The notes under the pieces were generated by a model, which saw nothing but the letters and a program-made list of their open reading frames with translations, was not told the origin of the DNA and did not search any database. Shown piece by piece: positions 1 through 10,215 of a DNA stretch of 25,137 bases. The position numbers and the translations under genes are program-made. Numbering within the stretch: position 1 is the first letter of the stretch; each line of letters begins with the position of its first letter. The DNA comes from Candolleomyces eurysporus (Eukaryota > Basidiomycota > Agaricomycetes > Agaricales > Psathyrellaceae). The DNA lies in assembly GCA_027579435.1 (NCBI GenBank), contig JANBPK010001011.1:1-25137 (forward strand). The letters run 5' to 3'.

Positions 1-801
1 TCGACAATCANGTTCTCGAAGCCATCAGCTACTTCACGAAGACTTCCGCTTAGCAATGTCAGGGCGAATTCCCTTGTAATACGCATGACTCCCGCTGATA
101 TCGTCCCTTGCCAGGTCAGGCATATCAGGTAGCTTTGATTCTACTTGTAGCTGTTTCAGATACGTTCACAAGGTCTTCACAAACTTAAAGTACCGTTGTA
201 GAACCGTCTTACTCGTCTATCTTGTCTCTTGCTAGGTAGTCTGCTTAGTTGGCAACCAGGGAAAGCTCCAACTCTATAGTTTCCCACTTCACGAAGATCT
301 TCTGTATGCACAAGTCGGTTCACGAACATTAAGAGCAAGTTCGCGAATTTTATAGGGTGTTCGCGCAGGCGGCGCATCAACGGAAGGTACCCCTCTTAGC
401 GACGCTCTATCATCTATCCCTCCTCTTGTTCCTCTCCCAAATCCTCCCCCTCCTACTCCAAGTCCCCCTCAACAGATCCTTCTCACGGAGGCGAGCTGTG
501 AAAGAGGCAGTCTTTCTCATTCGATTTACACCTGGCAACNNTACGCNTCCAGTCCCAGAATTTCAGTAATTTCCCTCAACGTCTGTCATCACCCCCCCCG
601 ATCCTCGTTTCGAGGAACAATACCATCTTTCGCTGTTTCTTATTACAGTGAATCTTTGTACCTCAGCTTGTATTGTCGAACCTTTGGACAATCTGAGGTA
701 CTCCATAACATTTCAGAGGTAAACCTCAAACTCAACATTGGTATCCCAACCTGGTTAGGTATTCTCTATTGTTTCTCTCCCGCCATCCTCTTCAACCCAT
801 C

Positions 802-1017
802 ATGGTTCGATTCCTTTCCACCTCCATACCTCTTACGCTCGTTTTGCTTCTAGTCTTCTCTCTGTTGCTCTATTCCTCTCGCCACGGTAATCCCATCGTC
901 CCAGTTCCGCACTGTTGGGCCCGAGATCAACACTTTGTTGCCGGCAGACGTGGCCGAAGATTTGGATTCCCACGAGTATGGGCTGCCACTGAACGAAGCT
1001 CTAACCTGGTCCGCTGA
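802..1017 (+). CDS. Short ORF with signal-anchor-like N-terminus, possibly a decayed gene
   Basis: The ATG at 802 opens a 71-codon frame. Its first 30 residues run MVRF, then a Leu/Val/Ser-rich hydrophobic segment (about residues 9-24), then SSRHG, which looks like a signal peptide or type II membrane anchor. After about residue 35 this frame becomes Arg/Trp-rich and less natural. The frame read from 906 (about 48 codons to a stop near 1050) looks more protein-like, with the run LLPADVAEDLDSHEYGLP. That suggests a lost base or an unrecognised intron between the two. A CT-rich stretch and several Ns lie upstream. I do not recognise the family with any confidence, and it may be spurious. Confidence 0.2.
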   Translation: MVRFLSTSIPLTLVLLLVFSLLLYSSRHGNPIVPVPHCWARDQHFVAGRRGRRFGFPRVWAATERSSNLVR

Positions 1018-2378
1018 CAATGTGCCTCCAAGATCGCTTCGCCGCCACTAGGCTCCAGCAGAAACACAGGCCCGTTCTGCACTGGCACTCACATACACTC
1101 CAACTGCCTAGTCTGCGTCGTTCGCCGTCTCCCTTCCCTCTCTGTCGGCTATACTTATGGCTACGGAAAGCCTGCACAATCCTAATCGAAGGCTCCACCA
1201 CCATTACCCTAAATACGTGTTTTCTAAAGGAGTTGTCCGGGAGTTTTGCTTTTGGCAGGTCGATTATGAAGGGTCCGCGGATTCTTCCCAGTGAATCGTC
1301 CTGCCTGCTCCTTCACTCACTTTTTCTAGACACCTATGCTCTATGAGCACAGGTCTCGACGCCTCCTCAGCCCAAGGTCACTCCTTCCCCTCCGACATCC
1401 TCAAACCCTCTCCTAAGCCAATAATCCGCTCGTACTCCCTGCGCCATCACTTCCCCTGCTCAGCATGCGGCAAGAGGTTCTTACGTGCAGAATGGGATCA
1501 TTATGTCCCTCATCCTCACGTATNCCCCCTCTATTGCTGAAGAAGACGTCGAACCTCGCCTCTACTTTCGTCCTGTTGTGAATGTTGACGCCCGGGCGAA
1601 CATGTCATCTGAGCCACTGGCTGTCATGCTAGCTTCTACGCTATCACTTTCGCTACTCAGTAAACTCACCAAAATCAGAGCAACGCTCCCTCTAAATTGA
1701 TAGGCCAGCTTTCCTCCCAATGTCCCAGATCTTCGGATGCCTCACTGGTCTCGTCACGACCTTCACTGCATCACTGCAGTCAACGATCCACCCGTCGCTG
1801 CTGGGTTCGCTCACTCCCTCCCACCTAATCTCGTCCACGGAACCCAGCTGTGCTTCTACTACGGACAAGATGGGTGGGGTGAACATAACAAGAAGCGAGC
1901 AGACCAAGGACGGCACTCTCGAGTTGAAAGCGCTGAGGGAGTTGGAACACGGATCTGGGCGACCTGGATTCAGCCTCAGGTCGCCCTCGCCATGACCATA
2001 TGAAGAGAAGGTAGCGTCGGGGGCATTGTATGAACCCGCTCCTTCGGTACCTTGCTATCGACGCCATCGTCATTGGGTCAGAAGAGCTGGACGCCTCTTC
2101 AGAGGGTTTCGATGCTCATTCAGGAATGGGTCGCCGAGTGGGGGAGAAAGCGGAGTCATATGTAGACAGATTTTCAGTGTGATCCGACGGCAGCTCGTAA
2201 AGCATTCTACGGAATTCATGGTTCATCGTCTATCGGGCGTAGAACAGTGCTATAAAGAATGAGCGAGGGGAACTCTTGCCGACGTAAGAGATGGGGAATC
2301 CGATGCTCATGACCGCATACTTCGGAGCCTGTCCACACCATAAGGTCGGCGTGTTGTTTGCCTCTATTGTGCTCTCCT

Positions 2379-2395
2379 TCTCTCTCTCTCTCTCT
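2379..2395. repeat. CT dinucleotide microsatellite
   Basis: A short run of about eight CT repeats sits inside a longer pyrimidine-rich tract that continues to about 2540. It is simple sequence with no associated gene that I can support. Confidence 0.8.
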
Positions 2396-4567
2396 TACCC
2401 TCGCCTCTGACTTCAAGGATCTCAATCCTTATTCCTTTCGCACAGACACAGTCCCCTCATCCAGGAATCTGCCTTTCTCATCTCGATTCCTCCCTTTCCT
2501 TTTGACACTTCATCATTCCCTTAGTTCCACTTTGATTCATATCGTCGCCTGACAAACACACGCCGACGTACGCAAGGACGACTGCACTTAACCATCTCAA
2601 AAACGAGTCAAAGCGACGATGGCAAAGGCAATCTGGTATACAATTGGTCACTCAGTATGAATTTTAGTGCAACTGACGGGTGTTGATCAATGGAGTGCCG
2701 GTGGGCATGCGAAACGTCTTGACACGTCCTCGAGTTCGCAATTTCGTTTGACCGACTCTTGACTCGTCGACTCGGTGATAGAGCTACTAGAGATCTCGGT
2801 TGGGATAGCTATCAGACCCTATCACACAATGGGCCCAGGAACGTCGGACCGCAATGAATGAATGCTGTCCGTCTCAGCCTTTCGGTAGGTACGTACGTAC
2901 TACTTCGTCTCCCCTCAAATCGGCCTGGTTCAGTCGAGTTGCACCGAAGCAGATTGTCCCTTGCAACACCACTGCTTATTTGTGCTCATCCAAAGTGAAA
3001 GTCGACATTGGAGTTTCTGAAATGCGAAGGGTCGAGCAAGAGGTTGTGAAGAACGAACTAGAGCATTGTTTCGGTGAGTAGAGGTCCTATACAATGCGGT
3101 TGATGTTGCAATATCATGCACGTTTCCGTCGCGTCGGTCGCCTTCAAGCCCAATCAGCACGGAGATTGCCTTCATCGATCCAGATAGGCGCTCGCAACCC
3201 GAAAACACGGCGTCCCGACGACCTGTTCGAGTTACTCGTAAGTAGCATGGGGTTGCCCCAAAGTAAGGGATGCCCCAATCTTGGAGTAAACACCAATCCG
3301 AGAATGGGGGAGCTGCGAATTCATCGCGCTCATCAGGTCGGGCAGGACATGTCGGGCTTGTACCGAGCCTTGAGGTCGCCTTATTCTTTACACAGTGCGG
3401 AATCATACCTCATGCACTTCATGTACTTCATTGCAGCGGTGTAAATCCCGTCTTCCAAGTCGAATTCCCCGAATCCTGCTTGACCTGTTATTGCATGGCT
3501 TCCATCAATGCCATAAGCGCCAAAGGTCGATTCAACAAGCGCGTGGTTGACTAGATAATATACTTAGCGATAGAGATAAATTTGCTGGATCCCCAAATGA
3601 CATGGTGTCTTTATGTGGATTTCATATGGTGTGTGAATCTTGCGATGCTTTCAATTCAGTTACATGGTTTCGACCATTTCATTGGTTTCATTGGTAAAGC
3701 CCATGAGTAGAAAGTCCGCCTTTGGACAAAAGAACATGAAATGGAACCGGGGAATAATTGTCCGACATCGGTTGGAGATATCCGCCACGGGCCAGCCCCG
3801 AGTCACGCCACGTGTTAATACTAATAGAATTGAAATTTGTGTCTGTACGGTGAATCACCATGACGATCTCGGTTCGTAGTGGCAAGGTACAGGTTTCAAA
3901 AATGATCAGTCGACTGGGGTTGACGTGCAAGAACAAGATAAATGATCACCACGAGTTGGGACAAGTCTATGCTCAAATGGGATAATTGCAATAAGGGGAT
4001 GAACTCTCAGTCAACATGAATTGGGCGTGCTGAGAAAGCCATAGGCACCCTCTCTAGTGACAGTTCGGTGGCGTTCTCCAATCTCGTAGCATCTGCAACT
4101 TCCGTGATTGAGTCGAATCCTCCAGGGTCAATGAGCTCAAAACAACACAAAACCCGGAGAGGAGCGTTTGACGAGTTTAGGGTCTTGAATTTAAGGTCTT
4201 GAATTGGGTCAGGTCTACGCGCTGCTGCGCTAAAATTTGTGAGCTAACAAAACTGGAATATACTAGGTTGCAGATGAGTTTCTACCTGCCATCATCGTGA
4301 ATATCTGTCATTTCCCTTACCTGCACCTATGTGAAGCAGGAACATGTATTTGCTATGAATCGCGACAGGCTCAATTGCTGGGGTATCATTTGAGGAATAT
4401 AGGTGGTACAGCGACCGCGACAGGTGTGCAGCATGTACGAAAGAGCCACCAGAGCCTCCTATGGTAGTGTTAGTTCGGGACATTGAGATCCAAAGATTAA
4501 AGGTCACCGAGTAAAAGGGTAAGGATAGTGCGATTGGGAGGGGTGCTCCGACAACTCGGAAGGTCAG

Positions 4568-4572
4568 TTGCA
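4568..4572. other. Candidate 5-bp target-site duplication flank of Copia-A
   Basis: TTGCA directly abuts the TG of the LTR that begins at 4573. Copia integrases usually duplicate 4-6 bp, so this is the expected place for one copy. The partner should flank the outermost 5' LTR. Because the other visible LTR is shared with Copia-B, that partner would lie beyond the right end of this window, so the call cannot be confirmed here. Confidence 0.35.
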
Positions 4573-4810
4573 TGTTGAACAGCCATGTTCGCAGGGGAAG
4601 GTAATCCTGTCGTACTCGCCATTGCAAGTACAGGGGAATAACCTGCGCAGAAACGTAGCCCTAGAATACTGAGTATGATCTGACATCATACCTTGCTTGT
4701 GGCTTGATGGAGGTGAGAGGGTGGTGTTGATGCTGAGTGTGCTGTAAGCGTGTGTAGAAGAGTACTTGAGAGTACGAGTTGTTCTGTAGAAACTAGCTAC
4801 TACAAGAGGG

Positions 4811-4821
4811 CTATTTATACG
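4811..4821 (-). promoter_or_regulatory. TATA-like box in the 3' LTR
   Basis: On the minus strand the sequence reads CGTATAAATAG, a strong TATAAATA match in the middle of the LTR and identical in the other LTR at 21123-21133. Transcription would start about 30 nt further left. In this downstream LTR the promoter would fire out of the element toward 4572. Confidence 0.55.
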
Positions 4822-4926
4822 TTTCTACTATGTGACAGTCATGTCACAATAAGTCACACAACTGGTCTGTGCGCCAGTTGGCTGACTGAGCATTGCGTGC
4901 TTAGCACGTCATGCTGACTGAGCCTA

Positions 4927-5067
4927 TGACGTAGTACAATAGGCTACTGACTAAGGATGACGTAGTATGATGTACATGAAACATGATATCTACGTATGTC
5001 GAACTTCTGGCCAAGTCCAGACCTATCTAATAATAGACTACTACGTGCAACTACGTGTCCATACGTG
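4927..5067. promoter_or_regulatory. U3 cluster of repeated ACGT-core motifs
   Basis: TGACGTAGTA occurs at 4927-4936 and again at 4958-4967. CTACGTG occurs at 5041-5047 and 5051-5057, followed by TACGTG at 5062-5067, a spacing of 10-11 bp or about one helical turn. The same arrangement is kept in the other LTR (CTACGTG at 21353 and 21363, TACGTG at 21374). ACGT cores are typical bZIP (CRE or G-box-like) sites, so this may be an enhancer. Factor identity is inference. Confidence 0.4.
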
Positions 5068-5135
5068 TACTATGTCATGTGATAGGTAAGTGATTAGGCG
5101 CTGGATAAGACGCCCATTTCACGTAAAGTTCAACA

Positions 5136-5142
5136 CTCCCCC
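5136..5142 (-). other. Polypurine tract of Copia-A
   Basis: On the minus strand GGGGGAG directly precedes the TG of the 3' LTR. This is the expected plus-strand primer for reverse transcription. The same tract occupies 21448-21454 next to the LTR of Copia-B. Confidence 0.75.
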
Positions 5143-5179
5143 ATGCGATCTATACGGTGCGTATAGTCTAGCATTAGAC

Positions 5180-8100
5180 TTAGTGAAATACTAGTCCAAG
5201 CGACTTGCGGAATAATTCGAACTTTACTCTGCCTAATGGCTTGGTAAAGATATCCGCGGGGTTGTCATCTGTAGGAATATAGAACAAAGAAACATCTTCG
5301 TTCTCTACGTACTGCCTGATCAAGTGGTAGCGAACATCTATATGTTTTGTTCTGCGTTCTTGAACCGGATTGGAGGCATTAAAAATGGCTCCTTGGTTAT
5401 CCACATAGATCGGCACCGGAACTTGCATAGGAATACCAAGTTCCTTCAGAAGAATCCTCAACCAAATGACTTGCTTAGCGCAGTCAGATAGAGCCATATA
5501 CTCTGCTTCTGTTGAAGAAGTGGCGATGGATTTCTGAGTGTACGATTTCCAAGAGACAGCACCAGATGCAAGAAGGACTAGGTTGCCCGTCTGCAAGAGC
5601 CTGTGCGTAGGATCTTGGGCATAGTCGGAATCGGTATATGACTCTAGACCTTGACCAAGGCCTTTGCGCCCCTCGAATACTAGTGAGTACTTCCGAGTAC
5701 CAGCTAAGTATTTCATAATATATAGAGCCTTTTGAAGATGCTCTTCGGTAGGGTTGGCGCAATGCTGTGCCATTTTGGTTACAGCGTAGGCAATGTCAGG
5801 TCGAGTCCCCAACATCAGATAGAGGAGGGATCCGATTACAGACTGATATTTGCGGGTAAGAACCGCATTGTTTGGACCTTCATATTTAGCGGGATAATAT
5901 CCCTCGACCATGGGAGTCCGAGCTGGTTTGGCATTGGCCATGCCGAAGCGCTCAAGGACCTTCTCCAAGTACTTGGTTTGATCAAGTTTGATCGTATCAC
6001 CATCGTACTGGATAGTCATGCTGAGGAACTCGGTAGGCGTTCCGAGATCTCTGCATTCCCATACTCGCATGAATTCCTTTTTNCTTTTGGTCAGCTAGGA
6101 CCTTTAGACCGAAGAAGATAATGTCATCGACATATGCGACCATTATTACTACTCCTTCATTGTCACGGTATATGAAAATACCGGAATCCGAGTGCAGCCT
6201 TCTAAAGCCTAGTTTGCGCACGGATTTCTCAAGTTCAAGCCACCACGCACGGGCTGCTTGCTTGAGGCCATATATGGCATGGTGGAGGCGGTAGACCTTC
6301 CGCTCCTGGCCTTTGGCAATAAAGCCTTCGGGTTGATCCATATAGATTTCTTCGTCTAGCTTACCGTAGAGGAAGGCAGTCTTCACATCTACGGCGGTCA
6401 TATACCACCCAAATAGGGCTGCTAGAGCGAAGACGAAGCGTACGCTTTCATAGCGGACTACCGGTGAAAATAGTGCTTCGAAATCTATTCCCTCAACTTG
6501 AGAGAAACCCTTGGCAACAAATCGGGCGCGTTTGCGACCATCCGATTTGATATCATAGACCCATCTGCCTTTGATGGTCTTTCTACCCTTAGGTAGTTCG
6601 ACGAGTTCAAAGACTTGGCGGCTTTTGAGAGCATCAATCTCATCTGCCATTGCCAGTCTCCATTCTCTTTGTTCCGATTCAGGTAATCGGAAAATATCTC
6701 GAAAGGTCCATTCCTTTGGACTTTTGTGGTTAGGAAGTTTCTCAATTTCCACATTGGGAACTGCCTGGGCTAGCAGGTGATTGAGAAAATCTACTCCCCC
6801 ATCCTGACACAGTTCGGCAAGAGTTGCACGCTCTTTGCCCCCTGCTTGGTATTCCTTGAGCAGCGCTTCGACCTCTTCCTCCTCACTTTCATGAGGGGTA
6901 CTGGCGCAACTTGTTGCAGTCGAATATTCCCCGGTTTCCGGGTTCTTACGCTGTCTCTTTACTCGCTTTGTCTGTGACGCCGGAGGAGGCACACTTTCCT
7001 TAATAGGGCCCTTGCGGGCAGCAGAACTGGGGCCGGGATCCCCTTTCGTAATCGTCTGCGAGCGAGGAGGCGACTTCCGAGTCGGCGACTCCCCAATAGC
7101 TCTCCTAGAGGACTTCTCTCCAGCCGTCTCACGGAGTATCTCCGTGGGTGCTTTCGTCTCACCATAGACATTGCCTGAACGAGTAGGTATCTTTACCTGA
7201 CGCCCTGAGCGTGTTCTACGCTCCCCCTGACGAGGTTCCTCGGCGGGTCGTCTAGGTGGCTCATCGTCGTCAGACTCATTCCCGTCGGAAGGAGGAGACG
7301 AGGCTCTTTGTGGATGGGACGAGAAACTTCTGCGCTTAGTGCGCATCTGAAGTTCTTCCTCAGAGAATTCTGATTGCTCGTCTTTAGATTCACGATCGTT
7401 CCTTGGTAGATGGACCGAGGTGTACCGCGGAAGTGTAAAACCCTTGGCTTTTGGGAACAATGTTTCATCAAACATTGCCTTTGTGCCTATATGTACCGAG
7501 TTATTGCTACAACGCATAAATTGGTACCCTTTGACCCCTTTTGGGAATCCCAGGAAAATCATGGGAACCGCTTTAGGAGACAATTTGTTCCTTCGCGTCT
7601 CTGGACTCATCCAGACCCATGCTAGGCAACCGAACACCCGCAAGTTAGAGATGTCTGGCGTCTTGCCAGTAAGCAGTTCCATCGGCGTCAGCCAATTAAG
7701 GTGGCGAACTGGAGTACGGTTGTAAACGTATACTGCATGTTGCACAGAGAACTCCCACCAGGAATCAGGAATGGAAGCGTAATGGCGCATAGCCTCAGCT
7801 TTGTCCATAATAGTCCTGTTCAAACGTTCCACTCGGCCATTTTGTTGCGGCATTCTCGGCACTGAGGCCATCACTTCTATGCCCAACTCCCCCAGGAGCT
7901 TGGCAAAGGCGAGAGACTTATACTCTCCTCCGAAGTCGGACATAACCGATTTAATCTTCATGGAATACTGCGTTTGAACCCAGGTACTAAAAGTCCTGAA
8001 AGCCTTCAAGGCCTTGTCCTTTGTCCTAAGACAGACGATCCAGCAGTGTGAAGTATAGTCATCAAGAAATGATACGAAGTACCTATATTTGTGGTACGAC

Positions 8101-9593
8101 TGTATTGGGAACTGTTTGAGATCTGTATAAATTCTATTAAAGGCGGCTTTCGCACGCGTGCCAGAGCTTGGGAATGATGCACTAGGCATTTTACCCTCGG
8201 CACATCCGGAGCAGACTCTGGTATCTTTAGGAATTCGAAGATCCTTTGGGAAGTTCTTGGTGTGGCGGGTAGCCTGTTTAAGAACATCGATGGAAGGGTG
8301 TCCGAAACGCTGGTGCCAGGTTTCGTAACTTGCCGCATAAACGACAGTGTGGGCATTGAATGATTCGACCGGATCCTCGCGGGTCAGTCTAGTCCAATAG
8401 ATGGTCTGCCCTTCAGACGCGGGGCGAGCTTCTAAGCTCATGCATCCGTCGCTGTCCTTCAAGGTAATCCTCTCAGAGTTACCCTGAATGGAATGACCGT
8501 CCTGGAGAAATGATCCCAGAGATAAGAGCTTCTCTTTGAAGTGTGGGACGTAGAAGACGGGATGAAGACAGGCGACATGTTTTCTGCCTCCAATATGGAG
8601 TGCAAGAAAGACTGTTCTGCGACCGACTATGTCTACATTTGTAGATGCCGTTGTTACCCTTTTATCTGAGACAGATTCGTAATCAACGAGATCTTGCCTA
8701 CAGTTCGTAAAGTGACGACTCGCTCCAGAGTCTAAGATCCATCCCCAATTCTTATTCTTACTAATCATCACACTCTGGTCGGACCGAAGGCAAAGATGTT
8801 CTAATTCAGCGCTTTTACAGGCGAAAAATACATCTAGACTACTACTACGGGAAGCGACACTTAAGTCAGCGTTGCCTATAGGAGCCTTCGTTAGCGACCT
8901 ATGAGGTGAGTTAGTAGAATGAATTACGTACCTGCAACCTTCACCATCCAAACACTCGGAACAGTTCTCCCGATGGATGAATGCCTCTTTGGCAGTCATC
9001 TTCGTGTTCCATGTGTCCCACGACTCAACCCACTTGTTATACTTGGCCAGGAAGAGCCAATGATAGCCCTTCCTGCAGTCATAACGTGGCTTATCACCGT
9101 AGTGGATCTCAAACCCGTATTGACCTTCCACCCAGCAGTACTCTTTCGGGATGATAACATCATCCTTCGGAGCAAAGTCCTGCCGGGGCACCACATCGAT
9201 AGTCCCCGAAGGGAAAATCCTAAGAGCATTGCCCTTGTGGTGCGGACTCTTACGGAACTCCGTAAGAGAGTCCTGGACGGACACCCACTCGCGCCAGGGG
9301 TCGAAAGACCACTCATTGGAGTGGTGGAAGATCCGAGCGACCCATCGCTTCGGTAAAATCTTCCAACCCTGTTCATTGCGCTCCGTGGGGATCGGTTGAT
9401 CGATCAACCCTCTGGTAGTGCGGGCGGCGAGCTCGGCTCTCAGCTCCTCTTCTTCGAAGTCGTCTTCGAACGATCTCGGCTTAAAACGTTCTGCTGAGAT
9501 TTCGTTAGCGATGTGAGTATAATCATGACAATTGTCTATGTCAAACTCACTGGTCTGCGGAGCCTCATAGTCAGGCGAAGGAGATCTTGATCT
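5180..9593 (-). CDS. Copia-A Pol: protease, integrase, reverse transcriptase, RNase H (3' part of the Gag-Pol frame)
   Basis: This is the downstream part of the Gag-Pol frame, cut from gag by the KDZ insertion. Leftward, the protein has a charged linker, then an aspartic protease with WILDSGASRHF (8718-8745). The integrase follows: an HHCC zinc site (WHQRFGHP...CSGCAEGK, about 8170-8320) and the acidic triad in TDLKQF (about 8115), SDFGGEY (about 7930) and GRVERLNRT (about 7825). A Ser/Arg/Pro-rich spacer precedes the reverse transcriptase (VKTAFLYGKLDEEIYM, YVDD at about 6123-6135). RNase H ends the protein (TDSDYAQD, TSSTEAEYMAL, DNQGAIF). An N at 6083 adds one base relative to Copia-B inside a T run and splits the frame, so the shift is probably artefactual. 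In the ORF as it stands, the first 28 codons come from the KDZ inverted repeat and do not belong to pol. Confidence 0.92.
9586..9593. repeat. Target-site duplication of the KDZ element, left copy
   Basis: CTTGATCT, identical to 17594-17601 on the other side of the KDZ element. Eight bp is the duplication length reported for Zisupton-type elements. On the minus strand it lies inside Gag-Pol codons. Counting one copy only, the gag and pol frames line up exactly. Confidence 0.93.
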
Positions 9594-9613
9594 CACCTGA
9601 TCCTCATCAAATC

Positions 9614-9631
9614 CCCAGCTTACAAGCTGGG
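9614..9631. repeat. Subterminal palindrome in the left inverted repeat
   Basis: CCCAGCTT, a 2-nt centre, then AAGCTGGG: a perfect 8-bp inverted repeat 20 bp inside the element end. The same structure is at 17556-17573 in the right repeat. A second, weaker palindrome (CCAGC...GCTGG with an AACGTT centre) follows at 9651-9667. Such sites are candidate transposase-binding sites, which is inference. Confidence 0.55.
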
Positions 9632-9760
9632 CATATGGGGGGGGGTTCGACCAGCTAACGTTGCTGGGGTGGCTCAAGGGCCACTCACTCGCAGTAATTG
9701 TTGAACGGATGTCGTTTTTGGTAACTGTCCCTCAGATAAAGTAGAGGTAGGTGAGGAGGG

Positions 9761-9832
9761 TAGATTATGGTAGAGATAACGGGGTGGTAGGGTAGATAAT
9801 GGTAGAGATAACGGGGTGGTAGGGTAGATAGG
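9761..9832. repeat. 32-bp tandem repeat in the left inverted repeat
   Basis: About 2.3 copies of a 32-bp unit beginning TAGATTATGGTAGAG, with the second unit at 9793. The mirror copy lies at about 17354-17425 in the right repeat. The unit itself contains shorter GGTAG echoes. Confidence 0.75.
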
Positions 9833-10215
9833 TAACAACATGACGTACCTTCGGGTGATCTTCCGTTTGACAGGTAACGGATGGAAATTCGGAACCAACG
9901 GAACCACCGGGATGTTGTCCCTCCCATCAATCAGCCTGTCCGCTGTCACAGGGCATTCCACGTCGTTTCCCATGGTGAGCACCGGCGTTTGATCGCTGTC
10001 TGGGCGCTTTCTCGCGCTCCTCCCTCCCGTCATTTCTCATGCCCCCTCTTCAGCAACACTTGGCGTCATCCCTTCCCATCAAACTCTGACTTCTGCTTCA
10101 ACTACGAGACTTCGTGTTTTAGATAGTGCAAGTGTGCAATAGATAATTCATAATTTACATTTGAGCAAGATATACTGGTACTAGTAATGACAAAATATTA
10201 AAGAAAAGAATGGAG

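Larger units (their letters stand above)
1..4572. other. Left flank without a convincing gene
   Basis: No ORF here has recognisable domains, consistent coding over more than about 70 codons, or a convincing exon chain. The longest open frame (2930-3406, minus, 158 codons) has no recognisable motif. The stretches at about 410-480, 1090-1150 and 2350-2550 are pyrimidine-rich, as fungal promoters often are. Short reading-frame fragments around 800-1050 and 2030-2160 (plus) look faintly protein-like but are broken in frame, so decayed host or repeat-derived genes are possible. No tRNA, rRNA or LTR was recognised. Ns occur near 11, 540 and 1524. Confidence 0.5.
4573..5135 (-). repeat. 3' LTR of Copia-A (563 bp)
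   Basis: Begins TGTTGAAC and ends GTTCAACA, the standard TG...CA with an 8-bp terminal inverted repeat. It matches 20885-21447 over its full length with roughly 20 substitutions and two compensating 1-bp indels, many of them in the first 30 bp. A minus-strand TATA-like box lies at 4811-4821. The U3 portion carries repeated ACGT-core motifs. The polypurine tract lies immediately outside at 5136-5142, which identifies this as the 3' LTR. Confidence 0.93.
9594..10051 (+). repeat. Left terminal inverted repeat of the KDZ element (458 bp)
   Basis: The reverse complement of 17135-17593, matching base for base where compared, apart from the N at 17541 beside a run of nine C. Similarity becomes patchy beyond 10051 and fades by about 10080. 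It contains a G9 run, two subterminal palindromes (9614-9631 and 9651-9667) and a 32-bp tandem repeat (9761-9832). A 119-codon ORF crosses it, but the same ORF exists in both repeats and shows no domain, so I do not call it a gene. Confidence 0.93.

Noticed and set aside
177..380. 67-codon minus-strand ORF that looked like a retroelement fragment
   Set aside because: No conserved motif could be identified and the frame does not extend to either side.
2930..3406. 158-codon minus-strand ORF in the left flank
   Set aside because: No domain or natural-looking composition; overlapping plus-strand ORFs of similar quality suggest chance open frames.
5997..9677. Taking the ATG at 9677 as the true start of Copia-A Pol
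   Set aside because: The first 28 codons are KDZ inverted-repeat sequence read by chance in frame. The native frame continues from gag at 17602 to 9593.
9674..10033. 119-codon minus-strand ORF in the left inverted repeat, with a plus-strand twin at 17153-17512
   Set aside because: It exists only because it lies wholly in the inverted repeats, which are duplicated. It crosses the 32-bp tandem repeat, giving a low-complexity Thr/Leu/Pro/Tyr run, and shows no domain.
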